A stretch of DNA of 64,000 nucleotides from NCBI RefSeq assembly GCF_900699765.1, contig NZ_CAADHO010000008.1:62001-126000 (forward strand), given 5' to 3'. The notes below the pieces were generated by a model. That model was not told the origin of the DNA and made no database searches. It was given only the letters and a program-made list of their open reading frames with translations. Positions 27,873-36,085 of this stretch are shown here, in pieces. The translations under genes and the position numbers were made by a program. Within the stretch, counting starts at the first letter, position 1. Every line of letters starts with the position of its first letter. This stretch comes from Desulfoluna butyratoxydans. Its GTDB lineage: Bacteria > Desulfobacterota > Desulfobacteria > Desulfobacterales > Desulfolunaceae.

Positions 27873-29303
27873 ATGGACGTTCAAGAGCAAGCCCTGATTC
27901 TCGTGGTGGACGACGACCACCTCTTTTTCGAAAGCATGCAAAGCCTCATCACCCGCATGGGGCACCGGGCCATTGAGGCGGGGAGCCTGGCCGACGCCCA
28001 TGCCTGCCTGGGCACAGAGGACGTGGACATCGTTCTTCTGGACCTGTTTCTTCCCGACGGGCTGGGCATCGACCACATCGAAGGGTTCCGGCAGAGCGCA
28101 TCATGCCCCGAGCTCATCATGGTCACCGGCAAAGGGGACCCGGATTCCGCCGGGCAGGCCATCAAAAAAGGGGCCCTGGATTACCTCGTAAAACCCTCGC
28201 CGGTACAGGCCACCCGCCTGGCCATCTCCCGTGCCCTGACCCACCGCAAGACCATCCGCGACTACCAAAGACCCCAGCTCAGCCTGGACACCGTCATCGG
28301 ACAGAGCGCTCCCATCCGCCGCTGTTTCGACATGGTGGCCCGTGCCGCGGGATGCCACTCCGGGGTACTCATCACCGGAGAGACCGGCACGGGCAAGGAA
28401 CTCTTTGCCCGCACCATCCACGACAACAGCCCGAGAAAGGACCACCGGTTTGTCACCGTGGACTGCGCGGCCCTTACCGAGACCCTGGTGGAAAGCACCC
28501 TCTTCGGCCACAGCAAGGGGGCCTTTACCAGCGCGGACCAGGACCGCACCGGCCTGGTCAAGGCCGCCCACAAAGGCACCCTTTTCCTTGATGAGATCGG
28601 CGAGATGCCCCTGGCCCTGCAAAAGAGCTTTCTTCGGGTGCTCCAGGAAAAACGGTTCCGACCCGTGGGCAGCGCAACCGAAGAAGAGAGCGATTTCCGC
28701 CTCATCGCCGCCACCAACCGGGACCTCTCCCGCATGGTGGAGGAGGGGCGCTTCCGGCGGGACCTGCTCTTTCGCCTGCGCGCCTTTACCCTGGACCTGC
28801 CCCCTTTGCGCAGGCGCAAAGAGGACCTCATGCCCCTGGCGGCTCACCACGCGGCAGGGCTCGCCACGCGCTACGCTGTCGGTGAAAAACAGTTCGAGCC
28901 CGGTTTCTTCGACCCGCTCATGCGCTGCCCGTGGCCGGGCAACGTCCGGGAGCTCTTCAACGTCATCGAACACGCCTTTTTTGCCGCCGGCGAGTGCCCC
29001 ACCATCCGCATCATGGACCTGCCCCAGGAGATCCGCATCGAGCTGGCCCGCCTTGCCGTGTCCAGAGAATCCAATGCCCCGGACGAAAAATCCCCCGACA
29101 CCGGGCTCAGCCACTTCTTCGCCGAAGAGGAGCCCTCCATGAAAGAGGCCAAAACCCGGCTTGAGCAACGCTACCTCAACGAGCTGGTCCGCTACGCCGA
29201 AGGGGATGTCCGACGCATGCTCGACATCTCGGGCCTGTCACGCTCCCACCTCTACGCCCTGCTCAAACGCTTTGACCTGACGCCTCACCTGAAAAAACAA
29301 TAA
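27873..29303 (+). CDS. Sigma54-dependent response regulator (NtrC type)
   Basis: A 476-residue regulator. The receiver domain has the acidic triad VVDDDH and phosphoacceptor D57 (VLLDLFLPDG). The AAA+ domain has Walker A GETGTGKE at 169-176, Walker B GTLFLDEIGEMPL and an arginine-finger region. The sigma54-contact loop reads GAFTSA instead of the consensus GAFTGA. The C-terminal Fis-like helix-turn-helix is RRMLDISGLSRSHLYALLKR. AGGAG lies 5 bases before the chosen ATG. No partner kinase is adjacent, so its target genes are unknown. Confidence 0.92.
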   Translation: MDVQEQALILVVDDDHLFFESMQSLITRMGHRAIEAGSLADAHACLGTEDVDIVLLDLFLPDGLGIDHIEGFRQSASCPELIMVTGKGDPDSAGQAIKKGALDYLVKPSPVQATRLAISRALTHRKTIRDYQRPQLSLDTVIGQSAPIRRCFDMVARAAGCHSGVLITGETGTGKELFARTIHDNSPRKDHRFVTVDCAALTETLVESTLFGHSKGAFTSADQDRTGLVKAAHKGTLFLDEIGEMPLALQKSFLRVLQEKRFRPVGSATEEESDFRLIAATNRDLSRMVEEGRFRRDLLFRLRAFTLDLPPLRRRKEDLMPLAAHHAAGLATRYAVGEKQFEPGFFDPLMRCPWPGNVRELFNVIEHAFFAAGECPTIRIMDLPQEIRIELARLAVSRESNAPDEKSPDTGLSHFFAEEEPSMKEAKTRLEQRYLNELVRYAEGDVRRMLDISGLSRSHLYALLKRFDLTPHLKKQ

Positions 29304-29338
29304 AAAAACCCCCGCATCCACAGGGGTACGGGGGTTTC
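29304..29338. terminator. Bidirectional intrinsic terminator
   Basis: AAACCCCCG and CGGGGGTTT form the stem. A-rich sequence on the left gives a T tract for the convergent purB transcript. Confidence 0.75.
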
Positions 29339-29376
29339 CATGTTTTACCAAATCATCTATGTACCGAAGGATCGGC

Positions 29377-30738
29377 TTATCCGGCAAAGTAGTGGTCCAC
29401 CTGCTCGGCAGCCAGCCCCACGTAGCGAGCTGGGGTCAGGGCCTTCAGGCGGTCCTTGGCCTCTGCCGGGACTTTCTCCAGGGAATCAATGAAGGTTGCC
29501 AGCTCGGCCTCGGTGATGCGCACGCCCCGGGTCAGGGCCTTGAGTTTTTCGTAAGGGTTCTCTTCGCCGTAGACCCTCATGACGGTCTGGATGGGCTCGG
29601 CCAGGAGTTCCTGATTGGCGTCGAGATCGGCCAGAAGGGCTGCTTCGTTAAGCTCCATCTTGCCCAGGCCCTTGATGGTGTTCTTCATACCGATGATCAC
29701 GTACCCGAAAAGGGCACCCATGTTGCGGAGAACCGTGCTGTCGGTAAGGTCCCTCTGGAACCTGGAGTTGAGGAGCTTAACCGCCAGGTGGTCCATCATG
29801 GAGATGGCGACCCCCAGGTTGCCCTCGCTGTTCTCAAAGTCGATGGGGTTGACCTTGTGGGGCATGGTGGAAGAGCCCACTTCGCCGGCCACGGTCTTCT
29901 GCTTGAAGTAGCCTAAGGAGACGTACCCCCACATGTCGCGATCCAGGTCGATAATGATAGAGGCGGCCCGCACCATGGAGTGAAGGGCCTCTGCGATGTA
30001 GCTGTTGGGGTTGATCTGGGTGGTGTAGTACAGGGGGCTGATGTGGAGGTAATCCCTGACGAAGCGCTCCCCTGCCGCGATCCAGTCCACCTCGGGGAAG
30101 GCTGCGGTGTGGGCGTTGTAGCCACCGGTGGCACCGTTCATCTTGGCTCCGATATCCACGGAGGCGAGGTTGTCCATCTCCCGGCGGATGCGCCAGGCAA
30201 AGTTCACCAGCTCTTTGCCCACGGTGGTGGGGGTGGCGGGCTGCCCGTGGGTACGGGACATCATGGGCTTGTCGCGCCATGTTTTGGCCATGGTCTCCAC
30301 ATCGGAAAGAAGGTCTTTCATCACGGAAAGGACCTCTTCGCGCCCCTTTTCGATCATCAGGGCGTAGGCGGTGTTGTTGATGTCGTCGGAGGTGCAGGCA
30401 AAGTGGGTCCACTCACGGATATCGGCCAGGCCCTTTTCGTCGAGCTTCTCTTTGATGTAATACTCAACGGCCTTCACGTCATGGTTGGTGGTGCGCTCGA
30501 TCTCCTTGACACGCAGGGCACCCTCCTCGCTAAAGGAGTCGGTGATCTCGCGAACCGCTGTCTTCCACTCCCCTTGGGGGGAAGCGAATTTCAGGTCGTC
30601 GATGATGAATTCCAGCCACCTGGCCTCCACCAGCACGCGGTGACGAATCAGTCCGTACTCCGAAAAGATGTCCCGGAGCGATTCGGTGAGTCTTTTGTAC
30701 CTGCCGTCAAGAACGGTCAATGCCTTCACTTGATCCAT
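29377..30738 (-). CDS. purB: Adenylosuccinate lyase
   Basis: A 453-residue fumarase/aspartase-superfamily enzyme acting twice in purine synthesis (SAICAR to AICAR and adenylosuccinate to AMP). The signature GSSTMPHKVNPIDFEN is present, as are SRTHGQPATPTTVGKE with the catalytic His and FACTSDDINNTAYAL. Length and order match the E. coli-type enzyme. It is convergent with the sigma54 regulator and shares a terminator with it. Confidence 0.96.
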   Translation of the reverse strand: MDQVKALTVLDGRYKRLTESLRDIFSEYGLIRHRVLVEARWLEFIIDDLKFASPQGEWKTAVREITDSFSEEGALRVKEIERTTNHDVKAVEYYIKEKLDEKGLADIREWTHFACTSDDINNTAYALMIEKGREEVLSVMKDLLSDVETMAKTWRDKPMMSRTHGQPATPTTVGKELVNFAWRIRREMDNLASVDIGAKMNGATGGYNAHTAAFPEVDWIAAGERFVRDYLHISPLYYTTQINPNSYIAEALHSMVRAASIIIDLDRDMWGYVSLGYFKQKTVAGEVGSSTMPHKVNPIDFENSEGNLGVAISMMDHLAVKLLNSRFQRDLTDSTVLRNMGALFGYVIIGMKNTIKGLGKMELNEAALLADLDANQELLAEPIQTVMRVYGEENPYEKLKALTRGVRITEAELATFIDSLEKVPAEAKDRLKALTPARYVGLAAEQVDHYFAG

Positions 30739-30950
30739 GGTGCGTTGTCCTGTTGTGGTGTTGTTGTTTGGGAATACTCGATCCGTTCATGGCAACCATG
30801 GGTCGGGCCATGGAACCTCTTTGCGATGACAGGGTGATCGTTTTCGAGCCTGCTGCCGGGGCTGATGTTTTACGCCTGAAGCTTTAAAATTATGCGGGAT
30901 GTCCTATCACAGGATGCGGGGGGGAGACAACCGGTTTCAGCCCGGAGAGG

Positions 30951-31268
30951 TCAGTCGTCAAGGCAGCTCTCCTTGAGTTCCCGCCAGAAACGGCGGCTGC
31001 GAAGGGCAAGCTCCTCTTTGTCCCGGCAGAGATGGGGCAGGCCCAGTTCCACGGTGACGGAGCTTTCCACCCAGACGGAGAGATCCACCTGGAACACAAG
31101 CTCCCCGTTGTGGGCGGCAATGGCCACATCCTCCACGTCAAAGGACCGAAGGGACAGGCCATGGGCCAGAAGCCCCTGGAGGGCTTCTCCGTCCAGCCCT
31201 TCCCGGACCCTTTCAATCATGGCCTCTTCGCCTATTTTTATTTCAGCAGGATCTGCTGCCGCGCCCAT
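30951..31268 (-). CDS. Conserved-looking small protein, function unknown
   Basis: A 105-residue protein beginning MGAAADPAEIKIGEEAM, with AGGAGG 5 bases before the ATG, which fixes the start. The rest is a mixed alpha/beta pattern with no signal peptide, membrane segment or motif I know. Charged residues dominate the C terminus. It is divergent from the binding-protein-like gene at 31521 and lies downstream of nothing obvious. The frame continues upstream to 31427, but that extension lacks support. Confidence 0.65.
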   Translation of the reverse strand: MGAAADPAEIKIGEEAMIERVREGLDGEALQGLLAHGLSLRSFDVEDVAIAAHNGELVFQVDLSVWVESSVTVELGLPHLCRDKEELALRSRRFWRELKESCLDD

Positions 31269-31520
31269 CTTCCCTCCTTGACTCACCGACCTCCCCCATG
31301 GAAGCCGTTTTCTTACCCGTGGCGACTGCACCACAGCCCGAGCGACCGGCCCCTCACACGTGAGGAGTCCTCCTTTACGTATCGGAGCCCGGCCATCTTC
31401 CTTGAGGGCTCCACCAGAAAACCACACTTGAAAAATGAGGTCAACTCTGTTAACCCCTTTCCAGTGAAAGGCCCGTCACTCAACGCAATTGCAAATTTCA
31501 GGCAACCGGGAGAAAGAGCA

Positions 31521-32294
31521 GTGCTTCACATTGGATACCTCAACCTCTCCTCCCATGGGACCCTGCACCAGATGATCCTTTCGGATCCCTTTCTCTCCGA
31601 GCATCTTCGCCCCATCAAATCCGGCAGTACCCGGCGCATCGCCAGGGGCATCCTCAAAGGATGGCTCGACGGCGGCCTGCTTCCCCTCCCCTTTGCCCAC
31701 GTGCTGGCACGATGGCAGGAGGGAATCTGCGTTCTGGCGGCCGTCCAGAACACGGGAAGCGCCCTTGTGACGCCCGGCGCAACGCCCCTTCAGGACATCC
31801 GGGACCTTGCCGGCACCCGCATGCTCTTCTCCTGCATCGGCTCCATGGAGTACCTCCTGGCACATCGCCTCTTCCGGGAGTGCGGCCTTGCCCTGAGTCC
31901 CGATGCAGGCCCCGATGGAATCCAGGCAGAGCAGATGGCTCCGGAGATGATCCCGGATGCCCTGCGGTTCAACCCCAGTGGCGCCATCGGCGCCGCCGTG
32001 CTGGAAGAACCCTCCCTGTCGGCCATGCTGGAGGAAGGCAGCACCAGCGAGCTCATGCAGTGCCGGGACCTCTGGCCCGAATACACCGGCGCGGTGCTGG
32101 TGGTAAGAAACACCGAAGGGGCCTCCAGGGCAGAGCTCCTGGAGCGGCTGGCAGGGGCCCTTATCAACAGCCGGCCCCACCCGGACGCCCCCGATGCTCC
32201 GAGGCTTATCCCCCCCTGTCGGGCTGACTTTCTCACCACAGGACGTTACCTGGACAGTGAACAGCTCTCCCCCATGATTGCCTCCCTTCTTTGA
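31521..32294 (+). CDS. Cytosolic NrtA/CmpA-like substrate-binding-fold protein
   Basis: A 257-residue protein starting at a GTG with GGGAG 10 bases upstream. It opens directly with the first strand of a type-2 periplasmic binding fold (LHIGYLNLSSHGTL) and has no signal peptide. Later segments (GGLLPLPFAHVLARWQEG, VLAAVQNTGSALVTPG, GTRMLFSCIGSMEYLLAHRL, YTGAVLVVRNTEG) parallel nitrate/bicarbonate/sulfonate-binding ABC proteins and also the binding half of the gene at 32413. No permease or ATPase gene is nearby. It may be a cytoplasmic ligand sensor or an enzyme derived from this fold, as MqnA is. Family assignment is by pattern only. Confidence 0.65.
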   Translation: MLHIGYLNLSSHGTLHQMILSDPFLSEHLRPIKSGSTRRIARGILKGWLDGGLLPLPFAHVLARWQEGICVLAAVQNTGSALVTPGATPLQDIRDLAGTRMLFSCIGSMEYLLAHRLFRECGLALSPDAGPDGIQAEQMAPEMIPDALRFNPSGAIGAAVLEEPSLSAMLEEGSTSELMQCRDLWPEYTGAVLVVRNTEGASRAELLERLAGALINSRPHPDAPDAPRLIPPCRADFLTTGRYLDSEQLSPMIASLL

Positions 32295-32412
32295 GAGAAT
32301 TTTTTCCCGGGGCTTTTTTTGGCCTGTCGCCCCAAAAAAGGCTTAAATATTCCATAAAAAGTGACGATGGTATAGAAAAGTTGACCTGGTTTGGTTGGAA
32401 AAGGAGACATAA

Positions 32413-33819
32413 ATGTCTATCGATATGGATATGAACATATTGGCAGTGGATGACTCCGGAACCATGCGTGTGATGTTCCGGCAGTACCTCGAAAAAGCGG
32501 GTTTCACGAAAATCTCTCTGGCTGTAAACGGAGTGGATGCCCTTGAAAAACTCGAAAACGAAGGGCCCTTTGATCTCATCATCAGCGACTGGAACATGCC
32601 CACCATGGACGGGCTGGAGTTGCTCAAAGAGGTCCGCAAACGCGAGGCGCTGAAAACGATTCCCTTTATCATGGCAACGGCCCAGGGTGACAAGACCCAG
32701 CAAGAGGTCGCCCGCGAGGCCGGAAGCAACGGCCACGTGCCCAAGCCCTTTGATGAAGTGGAACTCAAAAATGCCATTGAAAAGGCCTTTGCACCCGCAG
32801 AGGAGACCTCATCCGCAGAAAAGCACACCCCCGAGATCCGAGACGGGAAGGTGGTGATCCGCCTGGGCCACATCCAGATCACCGACCACCTGGCCTTAGG
32901 TATCCTCAAGCACTGGATCGACACGGGCGAGGTCAACCCCGAGCGATTCATCCTTGAGACCGATCGCCTCCCCGGATGGAACCCGGTTCAGGAAAAGCTC
33001 GAAACCGGCGAAGTTTCCGGCGCCATGGTACTGGCCCCCATCGCCATGGACCTGTATGCCTACAACGTGCCCATCAAGCTGGTGCTCTTTGCCCACAAAA
33101 ACGGCAGCGGGTTTGTCCGCAGCTCCCGGTACGAAGAGGGCCCCTACAGCGACAAGGCGGACTTCTACAAATATAAGGTGGTGAACATCCCCCACAAGAT
33201 GTCCATCCACAACATGCTGGCCCACAAGTACCTCACCGGCCTGGGCCTGAAGCCCGGCGTTCCCGGCCAGAAGGCCATCAACGTTCGCTTTGAGGTGGTT
33301 CCGCCGGTAAAAATGCCCCCCATCATGAAAGAGGACGAGTCCGTAGGGGGCTTCATCGTGGCCGAGCCCATCTGCACCCGGGCCGCCTCCTCCGGCTTAG
33401 GCTCCATGGAGTTTGTCTCCGGCGGCATGTGGCCCGACCACCCCTGCTGTGTTGTGGCCCTCAGGCAGGAGCTCATCGACACGGCCCCCGATGCCGTCCA
33501 GGAACTCACGGACCTCCTGGTCAAAGCCGGACGCTACGTTTCGGAAAACAAAAAAGGCGCCGCAGAGATAGCCCTCTCCTTCCTGGACCCCGAAGGCAAA
33601 CTGGGCCTCTCCCTGCCCGTCCTCCTCCAGGTCCTTGGCCAGAAGAACGGCATCACCATGGACGACCTCTACCCCTCCATCGAAGACCTCGACAAAATCC
33701 AGAACTACATGTACCACGACATGGGGATCGGCAAGCTCATCGACCTCAACAAGTTCGTGGACCTGCGTTTTGCCGACAAGGCCACGGGCCGGGGAGACGC
33801 CGCCTCCGGCGCCGCCTGA
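32413..33819 (+). CDS. CheY-like receiver fused to an NrtA/CmpA-like substrate-binding domain
   Basis: A 468-residue protein with AAGGAGACATAA before the ATG. Residues 5-128 are a receiver very like chemotaxis CheY: D13-D14, phosphoacceptor D59 in ISDWNMPTMDGLELLK, T89 and K111 (KPF). After a linker, residues 146-440 read as an ABC solute-binding protein of the NrtA/CmpA/SsuA kind (IRLGHIQITDHLALGILKHW, LETGEVSGAMVLAPIAMDLYAYNVPIKLVLFAHKNGSGF, then SIHNMLAHKYLTGLGL and GGFIVAEPICTRAA). There is no signal peptide or membrane segment, so the binding domain must be cytoplasmic. This order is unusual. The upstream neighbour has a similar stand-alone binding fold. A role in coupling a cytoplasmic ligand to chemotaxis or phosphorelay is inference. 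Confidence 0.85.
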   Translation: MSIDMDMNILAVDDSGTMRVMFRQYLEKAGFTKISLAVNGVDALEKLENEGPFDLIISDWNMPTMDGLELLKEVRKREALKTIPFIMATAQGDKTQQEVAREAGSNGHVPKPFDEVELKNAIEKAFAPAEETSSAEKHTPEIRDGKVVIRLGHIQITDHLALGILKHWIDTGEVNPERFILETDRLPGWNPVQEKLETGEVSGAMVLAPIAMDLYAYNVPIKLVLFAHKNGSGFVRSSRYEEGPYSDKADFYKYKVVNIPHKMSIHNMLAHKYLTGLGLKPGVPGQKAINVRFEVVPPVKMPPIMKEDESVGGFIVAEPICTRAASSGLGSMEFVSGGMWPDHPCCVVALRQELIDTAPDAVQELTDLLVKAGRYVSENKKGAAEIALSFLDPEGKLGLSLPVLLQVLGQKNGITMDDLYPSIEDLDKIQNYMYHDMGIGKLIDLNKFVDLRFADKATGRGDAASGAA

Positions 33820-33829
33820 TCCCGCGCAC

Positions 33830-33862
33830 AAAAAAGCCCCGCACCGTTATGGTTGCGGGGCC
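33830..33862 (-). terminator. Hairpin, possible minus-strand terminator
   Basis: GCCCCGCAACC-like arms pair around a short loop, and on the minus strand a run of six T follows. It could end the transcript of the receiver gene at 34058. Confidence 0.5.
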
Positions 33863-33885
33863 GAATCATCGATTCACCCTCAAGG

Positions 33886-33939
33886 AACGGGGCTTGCCCC
33901 GCGGATGCACACCGCGGGTCAGGCCCCGTTCTTTTTTTG
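33886..33939 (+). terminator. Intrinsic terminator of the receiver-binding-protein fusion
   Basis: AACGGGGC...CCCGCGG pairs with CCGCGGG...GGCCCCGTT and runs into CTTTTTTTG on the plus strand. Confidence 0.8.
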
Positions 33940-34057
33940 CCGTCTTCTGCGGGAACGAATCGCCCCCTGTGCTTTCCGTCATCCAGGCATGCGACAGGCG
34001 CCTGACCGACCATAAAACAACCCAGTCAGGTACAAACACCATCGAGTCCCTGTGTCG

Positions 34058-34450
34058 TCAACCCCGGAGGGCGCGACCAGGACTTGCCCTTCCCTCTTCA
34101 AAGGCAGGCCCCACCAGGAGCCGGACGCTTGTGACCAGATCCTTCATGGAGACGGGTTTCTCCATCACGGCGTCAAAATGCCGGGCATCGACCTGCCAGG
34201 GGGTTCCCGACACGCCGATGATGGGGATCACCCCCTTTTCCGACCGGCGGATATACTCGGCCACACCGTTTCCGCTCATCCCCCCCATGATCAGGTCTGT
34301 AATCACCAGGGCGTAGTCGCCGTTTTCAAACATGCGGATGCCGGTCTCTCCGCTGGCCGCCGTGTGGACCCGGTACCCCTGACGCTTGAGCATCAACCGA
34401 TACAGGTTCAAGAGGGCCTCATCATCATCAATCACGAGAAGTGATACCAT
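34058..34450 (-). CDS. Single-domain response regulator
   Basis: A 130-residue stand-alone receiver. The acidic pocket is D8-D10 (VIDDDE), the phosphoacceptor is D52 (VITDLIMGGMSG), and the switch residues are in IIGVSG and MEKPVS. No output domain follows. GGGGTGA lies 4 bases before the ATG; an earlier ATG at 34483 has no such support. It is convergent with the receiver-binding-protein fusion and may belong to the same signalling pathway. Confidence 0.88.
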   Translation of the reverse strand: MVSLLVIDDDEALLNLYRLMLKRQGYRVHTAASGETGIRMFENGDYALVITDLIMGGMSGNGVAEYIRRSEKGVIPIIGVSGTPWQVDARHFDAVMEKPVSMKDLVTSVRLLVGPAFEEGRASPGRALRG

Positions 34451-34627
34451 GCTCACCCCGTTGCAAGGAACAACGTAGAACAACCGTTTATGTTATAAAC
34501 TGAATACCACTTAAAAAATCAATGTTTTCGACATGTTTACAAGTATCACACAAACAGGAGCGAAAAGCAAAAGAAATATACGGATCTCCCGCGACAACCG
34601 GGCATCCCGGCGATCAGTGCCTCTTCC

Positions 34628-34665
34628 CGGCAGGGGCGGCCCGCACGGCGGCGGGCCCCTGCCCT
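34628..34665. terminator. GC-rich hairpin after the PHP gene
   Basis: GGCAGGGGC..CCCGC pairs with GCGGG.CCCCTGCC. It lies immediately downstream of the minus-strand PHP stop codon. No T tract follows, so termination strength is uncertain. Confidence 0.4.
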
Positions 34666-34671
34666 AAGCCT

Positions 34672-35316
34672 TTAACCCCGTGTCAGAAAAGCGCGGGCGT
34701 TGGCCTGCATCTGCTCGAAAGCCGACTCGGGAAGGCCCGCCCCTGCGATGACGATACGGGCAAAGGCCTCGTCAATGAGATCCCCAGGGGAGTGGCTGTC
34801 GGTGTCGATGACCATGGAGGCACCTGCCTTGAGCGCCTTCTGGGCCACATGGCCGTTGGTAAGGCTGTGGCCGCCGCGGGCCGTGATCTCCAGAAGCACC
34901 CCGTTGGCAGCGGCCAGGGCCGCTTCCTCGTCGGTGATGAGCCCCGGATGGGCCAGGACATCCACTTTCGCTTCAATGGCTGCGCGGTTGGTGCCCGGAG
35001 CCACAGGCTCCACAACGGTCTCCCCGTGGACAACCACGATGCGGGCCCCCAGCTTACGGGCCAGGGCCGCTGCTTCGGCGATATGGGCCGGGGGCACATG
35101 GGTCAGTTCGATACCGGGGACCACTTCAATGTCCATCACGTCGTTGAGCCTGTCGGCCACGGCAACGATACGGGGAACGATGTGGTCGATGTTGGACAGG
35201 TCACCGTGGTCGGTGATCCCCAGGGCGGTAAGCCCCTTGGCTTCGGCCCGGCGGGCCAGCTCCGAAGGCACGAGGACGCCGTCGCTGAAAAAGGTATGGG
35301 AGTGAAGATCGATCAT
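34672..35316 (-). CDS. PHP-domain phosphoesterase family protein
   Basis: A 214-residue metal-dependent hydrolase of the PHP family. The four metal motifs are readable: DLHSHTFFSDG (I), ITDHGD (II), VVHGE with LAHPG (III) and DTDSHSPGD (IV). Relatives include histidinol phosphatase and phosphoribosyl 5',3'-cyclic or nucleotide phosphoesterases. The substrate is not evident. GAAGGAG precedes the chosen ATG by 10 bases. Usual length for a single-domain PHP protein. Confidence 0.88.
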   Translation of the reverse strand: MIDLHSHTFFSDGVLVPSELARRAEAKGLTALGITDHGDLSNIDHIVPRIVAVADRLNDVMDIEVVPGIELTHVPPAHIAEAAALARKLGARIVVVHGETVVEPVAPGTNRAAIEAKVDVLAHPGLITDEEAALAAANGVLLEITARGGHSLTNGHVAQKALKAGASMVIDTDSHSPGDLIDEAFARIVIAGAGLPESAFEQMQANARAFLTRG

Positions 35317-35449
35317 GGTCGCAGGGCTCCTTCTCACGGGTACTCAGGTTGCCCCGCCTCGTGACAAAAGCGGGGGACAGGACAATACCCATACCACGTC
35401 AGGTGGGGCATTTCATGGAAAAAATGCCCCGGCCCGCGGTCGGACCGCC

Positions 35450-35947
35450 CTACACTTTGTATTTGCCGAAGTCCTCGGGTGACAGCCCCTCCAGGTATTC
35501 TGCCCAGCGTTTCCCCTCACTGGTCTCGTCGGCCACCTCCACAGACTCCGACTCCTTGCGCGCCTCTTCCAGCACATGGTCTTCCACGAAAATGGGGGCG
35601 CGGAACCTTACGGCCATGGCAATGGCGTCGCTGGGGCGTGAGTCCAGCTCAAAATGCTGCCCGCCGGCTGTAAAGATAATGCGTGCGTGATAGGTATTCT
35701 CCACAAGATCGGACACCACCACCCGCTCCACGGATGTATCGGTGTGACTCAGGAACTGACAGAAGAGATCGTGGGTGAGCGGACGCTGGGTGGGGGTCTC
35801 CTGGAGACCGAAGACAATGGATGAGGCCTCGAGAAGGCCGATCCAGATGGGTAGAAGCCGTCCATCTTTCTCGGACTTGAGCACCAGGACAGGGGTCCTG
35901 GTGATCTTGTCCATGGAGATGGAGGCAATGGTCATTTCGTGTGTCAT
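35450..35947 (-). CDS. Bifunctional nuclease domain (DUF151) protein
   Basis: A 165-residue protein whose body matches the DUF151/bifunctional nuclease family: LPIWIGLLEASSIVFGL, TPTQRPLTHDL, and FELDSRPSDAIAMAVRFRAPIFV. Members are small proteins; nuclease activity was reported for plant relatives, and the bacterial role is not settled. It stands just downstream of miaB in the same direction (138-base gap), so co-transcription is possible. Confidence 0.88.
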   Translation of the reverse strand: MTHEMTIASISMDKITRTPVLVLKSEKDGRLLPIWIGLLEASSIVFGLQETPTQRPLTHDLFCQFLSHTDTSVERVVVSDLVENTYHARIIFTAGGQHFELDSRPSDAIAMAVRFRAPIFVEDHVLEEARKESESVEVADETSEGKRWAEYLEGLSPEDFGKYKV

Positions 35948-36085
35948 GGTTCACCTCCCTTGGGCGAAGCAAAAAAACATCGCTTCGCTTCGGTGCCGCC
36001 CGAAACCGGGCGGCGGGGGTTGGACCCGACAACATCACTCATGGCCGGGTCAGATGCCATGAACCGTTAACCGCACGTAAAACGC

